Positions 1 through 8,794 of a DNA stretch of 33,676 nucleotides are shown here, in pieces. The translations under genes and the position numbers were made by a program. The notes below the pieces were generated by a model. It made no database searches, was not told the origin of the DNA, and was given only the letters and a program-made list of their open reading frames with translations. The stretch comes from an uncultured Pelagibacteraceae bacterium. GTDB lineage: Bacteria; Pseudomonadota; Alphaproteobacteria; Pelagibacterales; Pelagibacteraceae. The DNA is taken from contig CACGNQ010000010.1 of assembly GCA_902574525.1 (NCBI GenBank), positions 1 through 33,676 on the forward strand. The letters are read 5' to 3'. Numbering within the stretch: position 1 is the stretch's first letter; each line of letters begins with the position of its first letter.

Positions 1-1180
1 TAAGGAGGTTCAATAAATCAACGTTTTTCTCAATACTTTGTTTTGCAATTTTTTGTACTTTTCTATAAGCTACTTCTCTACTTATTCCTTTTTGTGTTAG
101 CTTAAGCATAACTTCTTGTGAAAAAACTACTCCATTTGTTAAATTTAAATTTTTTAGCATTTTTTTTGGATATACAATCATCTGATCTAAAATATTTGCT
201 AGTCGCACTAAGGCAAAATCTAATGTTATATTTGCATCTGGTCCAATATTTCTTTCGACGCTTGAATGTGAGATATCTCTCTCATGCCATAAGGCGATAT
301 TTTCTAATGCTGGAATCGTGTAGCTTCTAACCATTCTAGCTAAACCAGTTAAATTTTCACTAAGAATAGGATTTTTTTTATGTGGCATGGCCGAAGATCC
401 TTTTTGATCTTTTGAAAAATATTCTTGTAATTCATAGACTTCACTTCGTTGAAGATGTCTAATTTCTATGGAAACTCTTTCTATTGAACCAGCAATTATT
501 CCTAAAACTGCAAAATATTGAGCATGTCGATCTCTTGGTATAATTTGTGAAGAAATTGTTTCGGGTCTTAACTTAAGTTTTTTTGCAGTAAATATTTCTA
601 TTCTTGGATCAATGTTTGCATAAGTGCCAACAGCGCCAGAGATCGCACATGTTGAAACTTCATGTATTGCATCCTTTAATCGTTTTTCATTTCTTTTAAA
701 TTCTGCGTAAAAAGATGCAAGCTTCAAACCAAAGGTTATGGGTTCAGCGTGTATACCGTGACTTCTCCCAATACATGGAGTATATTTATATTTTTTTGCT
801 TTTTTTTTGAGAACCAAAAGTATTTTATTTATATCTTTAAGAAGGATTTCTCCTGATTGAATTAATTGAATATTTAAACTTGTATCTAACACATCGGATG
901 AGGTCATACCTTGATGAAGATATCTTGCTTTAATTCCAGCTTGTTCTGTTATGGATGTTAAAAATGCAATTACGTCGTGTTTAACTTTTTTTTCTATATT
1001 ATGAATTCTATTAACTTTAATTTTTCCTTTTTTTCTTACAACTGCAGAAATACCCTTAGGGATTATTTTATATTTTTCCATTGCCTGTGCTGCAGCAATT
1101 TCTATATCAAGCCAAATTTTATATTTGTTTTCCTCAGACCAAATCTTAACAAGTTCTTTTCTTGAGTAACGAGATATCAT
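1..1180 (-). CDS. purB: adenylosuccinate lyase, C-terminus beyond window
   Basis: Adenylosuccinate lyase removes fumarate from SAICAR and from adenylosuccinate in purine and AMP synthesis; it is a cytosolic homotetramer of the fumarase/aspartase superfamily. The minus-strand frame from the ATG at 1180 stays open to the window edge for 393 codons, so only the last part (usual length about 430) is missing. It opens MISRYSRKELVKIWSEENKY, the usual PurB start. The superfamily signature GSSAMPHKKNP sits at residues 261-271 and an SSDVLDT-type motif lies near residue 90. The ATG directly abuts the stop codon of map (stop at 1181-1183), so sfsA, map and purB are probably cotranscribed. I see no frameshift. 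Confidence 0.95.
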   Translation of the reverse strand, partial: MISRYSRKELVKIWSEENKYKIWLDIEIAAAQAMEKYKIIPKGISAVVRKKGKIKVNRIHNIEKKVKHDVIAFLTSITEQAGIKARYLHQGMTSSDVLDTSLNIQLIQSGEILLKDINKILLVLKKKAKKYKYTPCIGRSHGIHAEPITFGLKLASFYAEFKRNEKRLKDAIHEVSTCAISGAVGTYANIDPRIEIFTAKKLKLRPETISSQIIPRDRHAQYFAVLGIIAGSIERVSIEIRHLQRSEVYELQEYFSKDQKGSSAMPHKKNPILSENLTGLARMVRSYTIPALENIALWHERDISHSSVERNIGPDANITLDFALVRLANILDQMIVYPKKMLKNLNLTNGVVFSQEVMLKLTQKGISREVAYRKVQKIAKQSIEKNVDLLNLL

Positions 1181-1948
1181 TTAATACGGGGGCTTTGTGT
1201 AGTGTTTATCAGATTCTGTAAAAATTTCATAACCATTTTCTGTAATTCCTACCGTGTGTTCAAATTGTGCTGAAAGTGATTTATCTTTAGTTACCGCTGT
1301 CCAACCATCATTAAGCACTTTTGACTCAAATTTTCCTGCATTAATCATTGGCTCTATTGTAAATGTCATTCCTGGCTCTAATTCTTTACCAGTATTTTTA
1401 TTTCCATAATGTAAAATATTAGGCGGCTCATGAAATACATTGCTTATACCATGACCACAAAAATCTCTTACAACACTAAATCCTTTTTTTTCTACATAAG
1501 ATTGAATTTCATATCCTATATCCCCTAATTTTATTCCTGGTTTTAAAATTTTAATAGAATTAATTAAGGACTCATAGGTAGTATCGATCAAATTTTTTGC
1601 CTTAACGGAAATATCAGGTACCACATACATTCTACTAGTATCCCCGTAAAAATCATTTACCACCGCAGTAATATCAATATTTAATATATCACCCTCGACT
1701 AAAGTTCTATCTGATGGAATACCATGACAAATAACATGATTAAGAGATGTGCAAACTGATTTTGTATATCCTCTATAAAACAAAGGTGCTGAGTATCCTC
1801 CATTATCTCTAATATATTCAAAACACAAGATGTCAATTTTTTCTGTACTTATGCCCGGCTTAATATACTCAGTAATCATATCTAGAGTATTGGCGGCTAG
1901 TTTCCCAGCAATTCTCATTTTTTCAAATTTTTCAGAATAATTATTCAT
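1181..1948 (-). CDS. map: methionine aminopeptidase type I
   Basis: Removes the initiator methionine from nascent cytosolic proteins, using two divalent metal ions. All five expected metal ligands of the pita-bread fold are visible: D92 (NIDITA), D103 (GDTSRMY), H167 (GHGIS), E199 (TIEP) and E230 (FEHT). The substrate-binding histidine is H75 in CHGIP. At 255 residues it matches the short type Ia form without an N-terminal zinc-finger extension. A TTG lies one codon upstream at 1951, but the ATG at 1948 is the more likely start. The gene overlaps the end of sfsA by 8 nt and is followed without a gap by purB, indicating translational coupling in a three-gene minus-strand operon. Confidence 0.95.
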   Translation of the reverse strand: MNNYSEKFEKMRIAGKLAANTLDMITEYIKPGISTEKIDILCFEYIRDNGGYSAPLFYRGYTKSVCTSLNHVICHGIPSDRTLVEGDILNIDITAVVNDFYGDTSRMYVVPDISVKAKNLIDTTYESLINSIKILKPGIKLGDIGYEIQSYVEKKGFSVVRDFCGHGISNVFHEPPNILHYGNKNTGKELEPGMTFTIEPMINAGKFESKVLNDGWTAVTKDKSLSAQFEHTVGITENGYEIFTESDKHYTKPPY

Positions 1949-2627
1949 CAATAATATTTATTTTTTTTTCAATTTTAATTTCTTTATTACTGAGGTAACA
2001 CCGGTAAGCAATAAAATTTACACCATTTTTTTTTGCCAAATGATAATTTTCATAATATTTCTCATCAATATCTTTAGCAATCTTGAAATTTTTTATACCC
2101 TGAATTTGAGTTAAAAATAAGACATATGGTTTATAGCCTTTTTTTACAGATTCTTTAAGATTAAGAAGGTGTTTTGACCCTCTGCTAGTTATTGCATCTG
2201 GAAACTCAGCAGTCTCTTTTTCTCGGCTTAAAGTTACATTTTTAACTTCAATTAAACTTTTATCACATAAAAAATCAAATCTAGTGTCTGTAGAGTACTT
2301 AAATTCTGGTTTTATATTTTTTATATTTTTAAATTCATTAATTAGTTTCTTTTCAAGAGCATGTTTAACAATTTTATTAGCCCTATGAGTGTTTACACCG
2401 ATCAGATTGTTTTTTACTTTAATTATTTCCAATGTAAACTTTAGCTTGCGTTTTGGATCATCATTCTTAGTCACCCAAACATCATTACCTTTATCTAATA
2501 ATCCCATCATAGAACCTGTATTTGGACAGTGAGCTGTTAGAATTGAATTTTTTACTTTGATATCTACAAAGAATCTTTTATATCTTTTGATTAATTTGCC
2601 TTTAATTAAACTACTGGTAAATTTCAT
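1941..2627 (-). CDS. sfsA: SfsA family protein (sugar fermentation stimulation homologue)
   Basis: SfsA proteins combine an N-terminal OB-fold-like nucleic-acid-binding region with a C-terminal domain resembling PD-(D/E)XK nucleases. The E. coli member was named for a maltose-metabolism phenotype, but its biochemical role is unsettled. Here residues about 14-90 are the OB part. The C-terminal core shows D114-R116-D118 (DTRFDFL), E127 and K129 (LIEVKNVTL) and the family hallmark EFPDAITSRGSKHL at 141-154. The nuclease-like residues are intact, so nucleic-acid cleavage is possible but unproven. Length 228 is normal. It is the first gene of the sfsA-map-purB set; its ATG is only 22 nt from the divergent gene at 2650, so the two promoters must overlap. 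Confidence 0.9.
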   Translation of the reverse strand: MKFTSSLIKGKLIKRYKRFFVDIKVKNSILTAHCPNTGSMMGLLDKGNDVWVTKNDDPKRKLKFTLEIIKVKNNLIGVNTHRANKIVKHALEKKLINEFKNIKNIKPEFKYSTDTRFDFLCDKSLIEVKNVTLSREKETAEFPDAITSRGSKHLLNLKESVKKGYKPYVLFLTQIQGIKNFKIAKDIDEKYYENYHLAKKNGVNFIAYRCYLSNKEIKIEKKINIIDE

Positions 2628-2649
2628 ATAAATTTATTTATATTTACTA

Positions 2650-3402
2650 ATGAAAAATAAAAAAGAAATAATTGCTGGTATCATTATTATAGGTAACGAG
2701 ATATTATCTGGTAGAACTCAAGATACTAATACTAAAACTATATCCTTGTGGTTGAATACTATTGGTATACAAGTTACTGAGGTAAAAATAATTCCAGATA
2801 TTGAAGAAACTATTATTGATACAGTCAATAATTTCAAAAAAAGATTTAATTACGTATTTACATCGGGTGGTATTGGACCAACACATGATGATATAACTGC
2901 AGTATCAGTTTCAAAAGCTTTTAATATTGAATATGGACCTCACGAAGAAGCAATGAAGATATTAGAAAACTATTATGAAAGTGGTGAATTTTCAAAAGGT
3001 AGGCAGAAAATGGCCCATATGCCTATATCAGCAAAACTTATTTATAATCCAAGTAGTGGTGCTCCAGGCTTCAGTGTAGAAAATGTATATTGTTTGCCGG
3101 GAGTTCCTTCAATACTTAAATCAATGATTGGAGGTATCACAAATGAGCTTGTAGGTGGAGATCCAATAATAAGTCATACATTAAGTTTAAGAACAGTTGA
3201 AAGTGAAATTGCCAAATCATTAACTGATGTACAAGAAAATAATAAAGATGTTGATATAGGAAGCTATCCTTTTTTCAAAGCAGGCAAATTAGGGGTTTCT
3301 ATTGTTTTACGATCGCCTGAACAAAAAAAAATAGATAAATGTAACTTAGAAATCCTTAAATTCGTAAAAGAAAAAAATATCGAATTAGTAGAGGTTAGCT
3401 AG
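2650..3402 (+). CDS. CinA N-terminal / molybdopterin-binding-like protein
   Basis: This is the stand-alone N-terminal (MoaB/MogA-like, COG1058) domain of the competence/damage-inducible CinA family. The nucleotide/cofactor-binding motifs are clear: IIGNEILSGRTQDTN at residues 13-27 and TSGGIGPTHDDIT at 71-83, followed by LPGVP in the second half. The C-terminal nicotinamide-nucleotide amidase (PncC) domain of full CinA is absent, as in many alphaproteobacterial homologues of about 250 residues. Full CinA proteins hydrolyse ADP-ribose or cleave NMN; the function of the short form is not firmly known. The stop TAG overlaps the GTG start of the next gene by one base. Confidence 0.85.
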   Translation: MKNKKEIIAGIIIIGNEILSGRTQDTNTKTISLWLNTIGIQVTEVKIIPDIEETIIDTVNNFKKRFNYVFTSGGIGPTHDDITAVSVSKAFNIEYGPHEEAMKILENYYESGEFSKGRQKMAHMPISAKLIYNPSSGAPGFSVENVYCLPGVPSILKSMIGGITNELVGGDPIISHTLSLRTVESEIAKSLTDVQENNKDVDIGSYPFFKAGKLGVSIVLRSPEQKKIDKCNLEILKFVKEKNIELVEVS

Positions 3403-3809
3403 TGTTATATTTTGCATACGGGAGTAATTTAAATCATTTTCAAATGAAGCGAAGGTGTAAAGACTCTTTTTTTTTAAAAAAATATAATCTTAAAGATTTT
3501 AGATTAACATTTCGAAGCATATATAGAGCTGCCGATATTGAAAAAAAAAAAAATTCAATTGTTCCAGGTGGTATTTTTGAAATTTCAAAAAGTGATGAAA
3601 AAAAATTGGATCTCTATGAAGAGTTTCCAATATTATATAAAAAAATATATATTAAATATTATAGTAAACTAATGATGACATACACGATGGTGAATAAAAC
3701 AGAGTTTAGATATCCAACTCAAAGATATTTTAATGTTGTAAAACAAGGATACAAAGATTGTGGTTTAGATCAAAAGTATTTGTTAAATGCGCTGAAGGAA
3801 AAATTTTAA
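3402..3809 (+). CDS. gamma-glutamylcyclotransferase-like (AIG2/GGCT fold) protein
   Basis: Small GGCT-fold protein of 135 residues. The N-terminus MLYFAYGSNL contains the hallmark YGSNL motif that binds the gamma-glutamyl group. The acidic residue expected to catalyse cyclisation is probably E73 in LDLYEEFP. Family members release 5-oxoproline from gamma-glutamyl peptides or amines, but the substrate cannot be read from sequence. The start is GTG at 3402, overlapping the preceding stop by one base (TAGTG), so it is likely coupled to the CinA-N gene. A later ATG would delete the YGSNL motif. The 3' end overlaps the convergent gene by 4 nt, leaving no room for a separate terminator. Confidence 0.8.
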   Translation: MLYFAYGSNLNHFQMKRRCKDSFFLKKYNLKDFRLTFRSIYRAADIEKKKNSIVPGGIFEISKSDEKKLDLYEEFPILYKKIYIKYYSKLMMTYTMVNKTEFRYPTQRYFNVVKQGYKDCGLDQKYLLNALKEKF

Positions 3810-4531
3810 TTTTCAATTTTTTTTAATATTTTTATACACATTCGATGAGCAAATAGAGACACATTCTCGTTCATCTTAAAGTCAACTTTTTTATCAATAA
3901 CTTTACTAATCATCTGTTGAAGAATATTTTTTTTTGTCATTAAGTTAGTATTATTAAATTTATGGATTTTTTGAGTGGCGTTTAGGTTGTAAGTAAAAAC
4001 AAAGTCTTTATCATCTTTTTGTAAAGCAAATTTGAGAAAGCCTTTACTGGTTTTAATTATTTTAATTTTTATCTTTTCATGGGGTCTTAAAAATTGAAAT
4101 AAATAAGTAAAATCATGGTATACAAGACGATATAGAATATCCTTTTTTGAATTTGAAAATTTTGATCTGTAGATTTCATTCTTTTTAAGTATTGATAATT
4201 TCTTCTTTTTATATCTTTCTATGTCTGAGACATAAATTTTACAGTTATTTTTTTTTGCAATTTTATAAAGTTTTAAGTCGTCTTGAAATTTTAGAGTAAG
4301 TGGTTTCTCGCAAAAAACATTTTTTTTTAAATTTAAATATTTTTTAACTAAATTAAAGTGACTTGTATTAGTTGCAGTAATAATCACCCAATCAACATTA
4401 TTTAAATTAATAGTATTTTTATTTTTTCTACTTTTAATTATAAGTACTTTTTTTATAGATTTAATTTTTTTCAGAGATTTGTATACAATCTTGCCCCAAT
4501 AACCATATCCTATTAAACATACATTTTTCAT
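3806..4531 (-). CDS. short Gfo/Idh/MocA-family oxidoreductase
   Basis: NAD(P)-dependent sugar or cyclitol dehydrogenase family. The N-terminus MKNVCLIGYGYWGK is a Rossmann GxGxxG dinucleotide-binding motif, and the family signature EKPLTL lies near residue 95. At 241 residues it is well short of the usual 330-380; the C-terminal substrate/dimerisation domain is compressed. It is the third gene of a minus-strand operon (ATGA overlap with the FAD oxidoreductase), downstream of a glycosyltransferase, which suggests modification of a sugar for a surface glycan. The pairing of a short Gfo/Idh protein with a DAO-type FAD protein suggests a coupled redox step, but this is inference; the substrate is unknown. 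Confidence 0.75.
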   Translation of the reverse strand: MKNVCLIGYGYWGKIVYKSLKKIKSIKKVLIIKSRKNKNTINLNNVDWVIITATNTSHFNLVKKYLNLKKNVFCEKPLTLKFQDDLKLYKIAKKNNCKIYVSDIERYKKKKLSILKKNEIYRSKFSNSKKDILYRLVYHDFTYLFQFLRPHEKIKIKIIKTSKGFLKFALQKDDKDFVFTYNLNATQKIHKFNNTNLMTKKNILQQMISKVIDKKVDFKMNENVSLFAHRMCIKILKKIEN

Positions 4532-5568
4532 TTTAATATTTTTTTTATTCTATCAGCAACATAAACGCATGTATTCCATTTTCCTGAAAATACAGAAATA
4601 ATTTTATTATCAATAAAATTAATACCTCCTGTACGTTCATCTGTTTTTTCAACATTTCTTTTTAATGCTCTTATAACGAACATAGATCCTATATATTTAG
4701 CCTCCTTCAAAAAAGGTAAGTAGTTACTACTGTGACTAATGAAATATTTAAAATTAGATTTTTTAATATTTTTTCTAATTTTATTATCCAAAAATCTTTT
4801 TTTTGAAGACCTAAAATTTGGTATTTCTTTTTTAATAATTTCTATTTTGGAATATTTAACATCACTTAATAAATGATAATTGGTGCCAAGATATGGATCT
4901 AAGCACACAAACTTCCCATCTATTACAACATAACTATGATTTTTAAATTTTTTGGGAAGTTTAACTAATATTTTTTCTATAAGCTCGAATCTATTTCTTT
5001 TTTGAACATATTTAGAAGATAAACTTCTTAAAAGTTTATTATTAGATGAGTAGGTACATAGAATTATTTTATCATAATTATTTAATAGATTTTTAGAAAA
5101 TTGTTTTTTTAAAAAAAGTTTGATTGAACTTTTTTTTATTTTTTGTTTTAAAATCTTTTTAAATTTAAAGTAATCCAAAACTTTTTCATTGGTCAATATT
5201 AATTTAGAGGTTCTGGGGAACTTAAAAGGAGTTATTTTATGATTTAAATAATTTCTTCTAATAACTCTTAAATATTTGTTAAAAGAGGTTTTGCTACCTT
5301 TGTTTGCAACAGCATAATAGTTCTTAGTATTGCCAAAAACTTTATTTGAATAAAAATTAATAAATAATTTGTATGATGATTTAATTTCTTTTATAGTTTT
5401 TTGCGATCTAGGATAATGGAAACCCATGTGAAATCTGAATTGATTTACTCTGGATGCGCCATTAAGGATATCTTTTTCTTTTTCAAATAAATGCACTGTA
5501 TGTTTTTTGCTAAGTTTAAGGGCAATTGTTGACCCAAAAAAACCAGCACCGATAATTGCAATTTTCAT
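4528..5568 (-). CDS. FAD-dependent oxidoreductase (DAO-like)
   Basis: The N-terminus MKIAIIGAGFFGSTIALKLS is a classical GxGxxG FAD-binding motif with a downstream acidic residue (HLFEKE). The segment SRVNQFRFHMGFHYPRS near residues 39-55 is typical of DAO-like enzymes that sit in polysaccharide clusters. A C-terminal motif near 325-340 (SGKWNTCVYVADRI) would close the FAD site. Length 346 suits a complete enzyme. Its start codon overlaps the glycosyltransferase stop by one base, and its own stop overlaps the Gfo/Idh start by four, so the three genes form one tight operon. Likely acts on a sugar or amino-sugar intermediate of a surface glycan; the substrate is not deducible. Confidence 0.75.
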   Translation of the reverse strand: MKIAIIGAGFFGSTIALKLSKKHTVHLFEKEKDILNGASRVNQFRFHMGFHYPRSQKTIKEIKSSYKLFINFYSNKVFGNTKNYYAVANKGSKTSFNKYLRVIRRNYLNHKITPFKFPRTSKLILTNEKVLDYFKFKKILKQKIKKSSIKLFLKKQFSKNLLNNYDKIILCTYSSNNKLLRSLSSKYVQKRNRFELIEKILVKLPKKFKNHSYVVIDGKFVCLDPYLGTNYHLLSDVKYSKIEIIKKEIPNFRSSKKRFLDNKIRKNIKKSNFKYFISHSSNYLPFLKEAKYIGSMFVIRALKRNVEKTDERTGGINFIDNKIISVFSGKWNTCVYVADRIKKILK

Positions 5569-6689
5569 TAAATCTTTTGAAATAAATTTGTATAGATCTT
5601 ACTATGTCTTTTAGTTTCAAATCTGTATAGATTTTTTTTAGCTATTCTAGCCTTTTTTATTAATATTTTAGGGGAAGAAAAATGATTTAGTATTTTTCTT
5701 GCTAGATTTTTATAGTCTCCAATTTTAATTAAATCACCACCTCTACCATTAAGTAATATCTCTGAAGCACCTGCGTTAGCGTTAGTTGAAATTACAGGTG
5801 TTCCGATCGTAAGTGACTCCACGAGAACATTTGGAAAACCTTCGTATACAGAAGTTAAAATTAAGAGATTAGATCTTTTCATATATGGATATGGATTATA
5901 GGCTTTGTTAATTATAATTATATTTTTATAAATTTTGAGGTTTTTTGCTAGATTTGTAATATTTTTACGTTCGGGTCCATATCCAATTAAAACTAATTTT
6001 AAATTTTTAATTTTCCTTAAGACGATCTCAAATGCTTTTAAAGTAGTATAATGATCTTTCCTTTTTGAAAATCTAGAGACATTTAAAATATACTTATATT
6101 TTTTATCCAGATTTATTTTTATTTTAGATTTTTTAATAATTTTTTTGTCATATGATGGACTGTAGATTGTATGTACTTTTTTATTTGTAAAATTCTGTAG
6201 ATCTTTACTTAATTTTTTACATATACCAATAACTCTATCAGCTTTTTGATATCTAAATTTTATAAGAATTTTTATAATATTTTTTTTTATTTTATCTAAA
6301 TTTCCCTTGTAAAATGATAGCTCATCAAGGTGATTACGATCTATAAAAATTGTTTTTATTTGTGTATTTTTTTCAACACAGAAAGACGCAATAATGTTTG
6401 CAAAGTTTTGATTAGATATAAGAATAATTTTTTTATAATTTTTATTTCTACTAAATATATTTAAGATTTTTTTTACTTCAGAAACTGCAAATAAAGTTCT
6501 GTTTGCTTTTAATTGCTTAAATTCAACTTTTTTGTCTAATATTTTTCTTAAATAGCTTTTATTAAGTGATAAAAAAGTTATTGAGTATTTTTTTAGGTCT
6601 AAATTCTCTATCAATCTTCTTAATGAATTATCAGCACCACCAAGATAGGAGTATGGATGAAAAAAAACTAATTTTATTTTTTTAGTCAT
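5568..6689 (-). CDS. GT4-family glycosyltransferase
   Basis: GT-B fold retaining glycosyltransferase of 373 residues. The N-terminal domain opens IKLVFFHPYSYLGGADNSLRRL, the glycine-rich acceptor loop with the GGAD motif common in GT4. The C-terminal donor domain carries VSRFSKRKDH near residue 203 and the E-x7-E motif EGFPNVLVE with E283 and E291. Acts at the inner membrane or in the cytosol on lipid-linked or LPS/capsule sugars. First gene of the three-gene minus-strand glycan operon; about 100 bp of AT-rich non-coding DNA separates it from zur. It resembles the GT at 25429-26535 (EGxPNVLxE, GD..GDY region), so the two may be paralogues. Confidence 0.85.
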   Translation of the reverse strand: MTKKIKLVFFHPYSYLGGADNSLRRLIENLDLKKYSITFLSLNKSYLRKILDKKVEFKQLKANRTLFAVSEVKKILNIFSRNKNYKKIILISNQNFANIIASFCVEKNTQIKTIFIDRNHLDELSFYKGNLDKIKKNIIKILIKFRYQKADRVIGICKKLSKDLQNFTNKKVHTIYSPSYDKKIIKKSKIKINLDKKYKYILNVSRFSKRKDHYTTLKAFEIVLRKIKNLKLVLIGYGPERKNITNLAKNLKIYKNIIIINKAYNPYPYMKRSNLLILTSVYEGFPNVLVESLTIGTPVISTNANAGASEILLNGRGGDLIKIGDYKNLARKILNHFSSPKILIKKARIAKKNLYRFETKRHSKIYTNLFQKI

Positions 6690-6789
6690 TTCTTCCTATT
6701 AATACATTAATCAATATAAAACAATTAAAGGCTATCAGTTAATAGAAAATCAGTTATATGTGAGAATAAATAGTAGATAAAATATTATG

Positions 6790-7197
6790 TTATGATTTAT
6801 TTTTTTTACATTTTCTACATAAACCAAAAAATTCTAAATTATACTTATTATATCTCATGCCCGTCTCATCTTCGAAATTTGCTAAATATTTAGATAGTTT
6901 AGGATTACTTATTTCTGTTACCATCTCGCAATTATCACAAATAGAAAAAGCAGTTGCATTTGAAATTGTACAATTATCATTTTTGCATGCTACAAAAGCA
7001 TTTTTACTCTCAATTTTATGAATTTTTCCAAGTTTAATTAATCTATCTAGAGCTCTATAGACTTGTGGTGGTGCTTTAATTCCTTTTTTTTGGACGCTAA
7101 ATAAAATTGAATACGCTTTTAAAGGTTCTTTAGCTTTTTCAATAATTTCCAAAACTATTTGTTGGTTTTTCGAAAGGAAATCAATTTTTTGATTCAT
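6790..7197 (-). CDS. zur: Fur-family zinc uptake regulator (Zur-like)
   Basis: Fur-superfamily repressor of 135 residues: a winged helix (about 10-65, with PPQVYRALDRLIKLGKIHKI as recognition helix and wing), then a dimerisation domain. Cysteine pairs C87-x2-C90 and C127-x2-C130 form the structural zinc site; C71 and C76 are additional candidate ligands. The cysteine layout and the link to znuB and znuC favour Zur over Fur or PerR. It is third in the znuC-znuB-zur set, 22 nt downstream of znuB. It would repress both arms of the zinc-uptake locus through the operator at 8795-8829 when zinc is plentiful. The regulatory target is inferred from position and from the palindrome. Confidence 0.85.
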   Translation of the reverse strand: MNQKIDFLSKNQQIVLEIIEKAKEPLKAYSILFSVQKKGIKAPPQVYRALDRLIKLGKIHKIESKNAFVACKNDNCTISNATAFSICDNCEMVTEISNPKLSKYLANFEDETGMRYNKYNLEFFGLCRKCKKNKS

Positions 7198-7219
7198 AAT
7201 TTACTTTACCAAGTCCATC

Positions 7220-8023
7220 TTACTTTTTCAATTGTCTGAATTTTTTAATATTAAACATAGAGAGAACAAATAAAACTAATGCCGCTGTTATTATAGATGG
7301 TCCAGATGCTGAGTTAAATTGTAGTGATGAATATAAACCTAAAGTCACAGATAAAAGTCCACCGATAATTGAAATAATAATCATTTGCTTTGGATTGTTA
7401 GCTAAATTTCTAGCCATTGCAGCAGGTATAATAAGCATTCCTGTAATTAATAATATCCCTACCATTTTAATTGCTATAGCAATTAGAGCCGCCATCAATA
7501 TTGTGAAAACTGCATTTATTTTTTCAGGTTTCATTCCTTCAGCTTCAGCAAGTTCGTAATTAACAGTTGAGGCAAATAAAGGTTTCCAAATTATTTTAAG
7601 AATTAACAAAATTATAGCACCACCAATCCAGATCACTAATAAATCCCTTTTATTAACTGCAAGTATATCTCCGAACAATAAACCCATAATATCAAAACGA
7701 ATGTAGGATAAAAAACCAATGATAACTAATCCTATTGCTAAAGATGAATGAGCTAATAATCCTAATAATGCATCATTTGGAAGTTTGGTGGATTTTTGAA
7801 GCTTTAATAAAATAAGTGCTAATGCAGATGAAATTAGCAATACTGAAAAAGAAATGTTGATATCAAATGAAAATGCAAGAGTTACACCTAATAATGAAGA
7901 ATGTGCCAATGTACCAGCAAAGAAAGATAATCTTCTCCAAATTACAAAACAACCAAGAGGTCCTGTTACTATGGCAATTCCAAGACCAGCAACAAGTGCT
8001 CTAATAAAAAAATCATCAAACAT
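7220..8023 (-). CDS. znuB: zinc ABC transporter permease ZnuB
   Basis: Inner-membrane permease of the high-affinity zinc importer, 267 residues with about seven or eight hydrophobic segments. It shows family features: MFDDFFIRALVAGLGIAIVTGPLGCFVIWRR at the start, LAHSSLLGV (coupling-helix region) and a GILLITGMLIIPAAMARNLA motif near residue 190. Its ATG immediately follows the znuC stop (stop at 8024-8026), so the two are coupled. Belongs to the ABC-3 (cluster A-I) permeases, which move Zn or Mn; the neighbouring Zur-like regulator and the His-rich binding protein point to Zn. Confidence 0.9.
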   Translation of the reverse strand: MFDDFFIRALVAGLGIAIVTGPLGCFVIWRRLSFFAGTLAHSSLLGVTLAFSFDINISFSVLLISSALALILLKLQKSTKLPNDALLGLLAHSSLAIGLVIIGFLSYIRFDIMGLLFGDILAVNKRDLLVIWIGGAIILLILKIIWKPLFASTVNYELAEAEGMKPEKINAVFTILMAALIAIAIKMVGILLITGMLIIPAAMARNLANNPKQMIIISIIGGLLSVTLGLYSSLQFNSASGPSIITAALVLFVLSMFNIKKFRQLKK

Positions 8024-8773
8024 TTATTTTTTCGTTTCTATTGTCCCATCTGGTGAATGAGTATGATCATGGTCGTGCTCATAAACTGATAATATTGTAG
8101 ATGCACGATCTCCAAATAACTCTTTATATTTACTATCTTTAACAACTGATTGAGGAGTTCCTGAGCAACACACATGTCCATTAAGGCATAAGACATGATC
8201 TGTTGCTGACATAACAACGTGTAAATCATGTGAAATAAGCAATATTCCACAACCTAACTTTTCAGAAATTCCTTTTATCAATTCATATAAAGCTAACTCA
8301 CCCTTAAAATCTACTCCTTGTACTGGCTCATCTAACACTAAAAGATCTGGTTTTTTGGATATAGCTCTTGCAATCAATACTCTTTGAAATTCACCACCTG
8401 ATAAATTTCTTAAATCATTATTTTTTAAGTGTTCAACACCAGTAAGTTTTAATGCATTATTAATTTCATCATCTGTGAGAACTTCAGTTAACAACATAAA
8501 GTCAGACACCCTAATAGGTAAAGTCCAATCAATTGAAATTTTCTGAGGTACATAGCCAATTTTATCTGTAAATTTTTCTACTTTTCCTTCTATATTTTTA
8601 TAAATTCCCAGAGCAATTTTTGCTGTTGTAGATTTTCCAGATCCATTTGGTCCTATTAAAGTTACAATTTTTCCTTTTTTAACCTCCAAGGAAACACCTT
8701 TTACCAACCATTTGTTATCAATCATGACACCAGTGTTTTCTAACTTAACTAGAATATTATTATTTAAACTCAT
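8024..8773 (-). CDS. znuC: zinc ABC transporter ATP-binding protein ZnuC
   Basis: ATPase of the zinc importer, 249 residues. Walker A GPNGSGKST at 41-49, Q-loop QKIS near 77, signature LSGGEFQRV at 124-132, Walker B LLVLDEP at 144-150, and the switch histidine in LLISHDLH. The C-terminal tail is histidine-rich (H233, H235, H237, H239), a common ZnuC feature that may sense or buffer zinc in the cytosol. First gene of the leftward operon; its start lies 68 bp from the divergent znuA start, with the Zur-like operator between them. Confidence 0.93.
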   Translation of the reverse strand: MSLNNNILVKLENTGVMIDNKWLVKGVSLEVKKGKIVTLIGPNGSGKSTTAKIALGIYKNIEGKVEKFTDKIGYVPQKISIDWTLPIRVSDFMLLTEVLTDDEINNALKLTGVEHLKNNDLRNLSGGEFQRVLIARAISKKPDLLVLDEPVQGVDFKGELALYELIKGISEKLGCGILLISHDLHVVMSATDHVLCLNGHVCCSGTPQSVVKDSKYKELFGDRASTILSVYEHDHDHTHSPDGTIETKK

Positions 8774-8794
8774 TTTTTTTGTTGACTAATCATA

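Noticed and set aside
118..330. 70-residue plus-strand open frame opposite purB
   Set aside because: purB is continuous on the minus strand across this stretch.
1949..1951. TTG start one codon upstream of the map ATG
   Set aside because: ATG at 1948 is directly available, and TTG adds only one residue.
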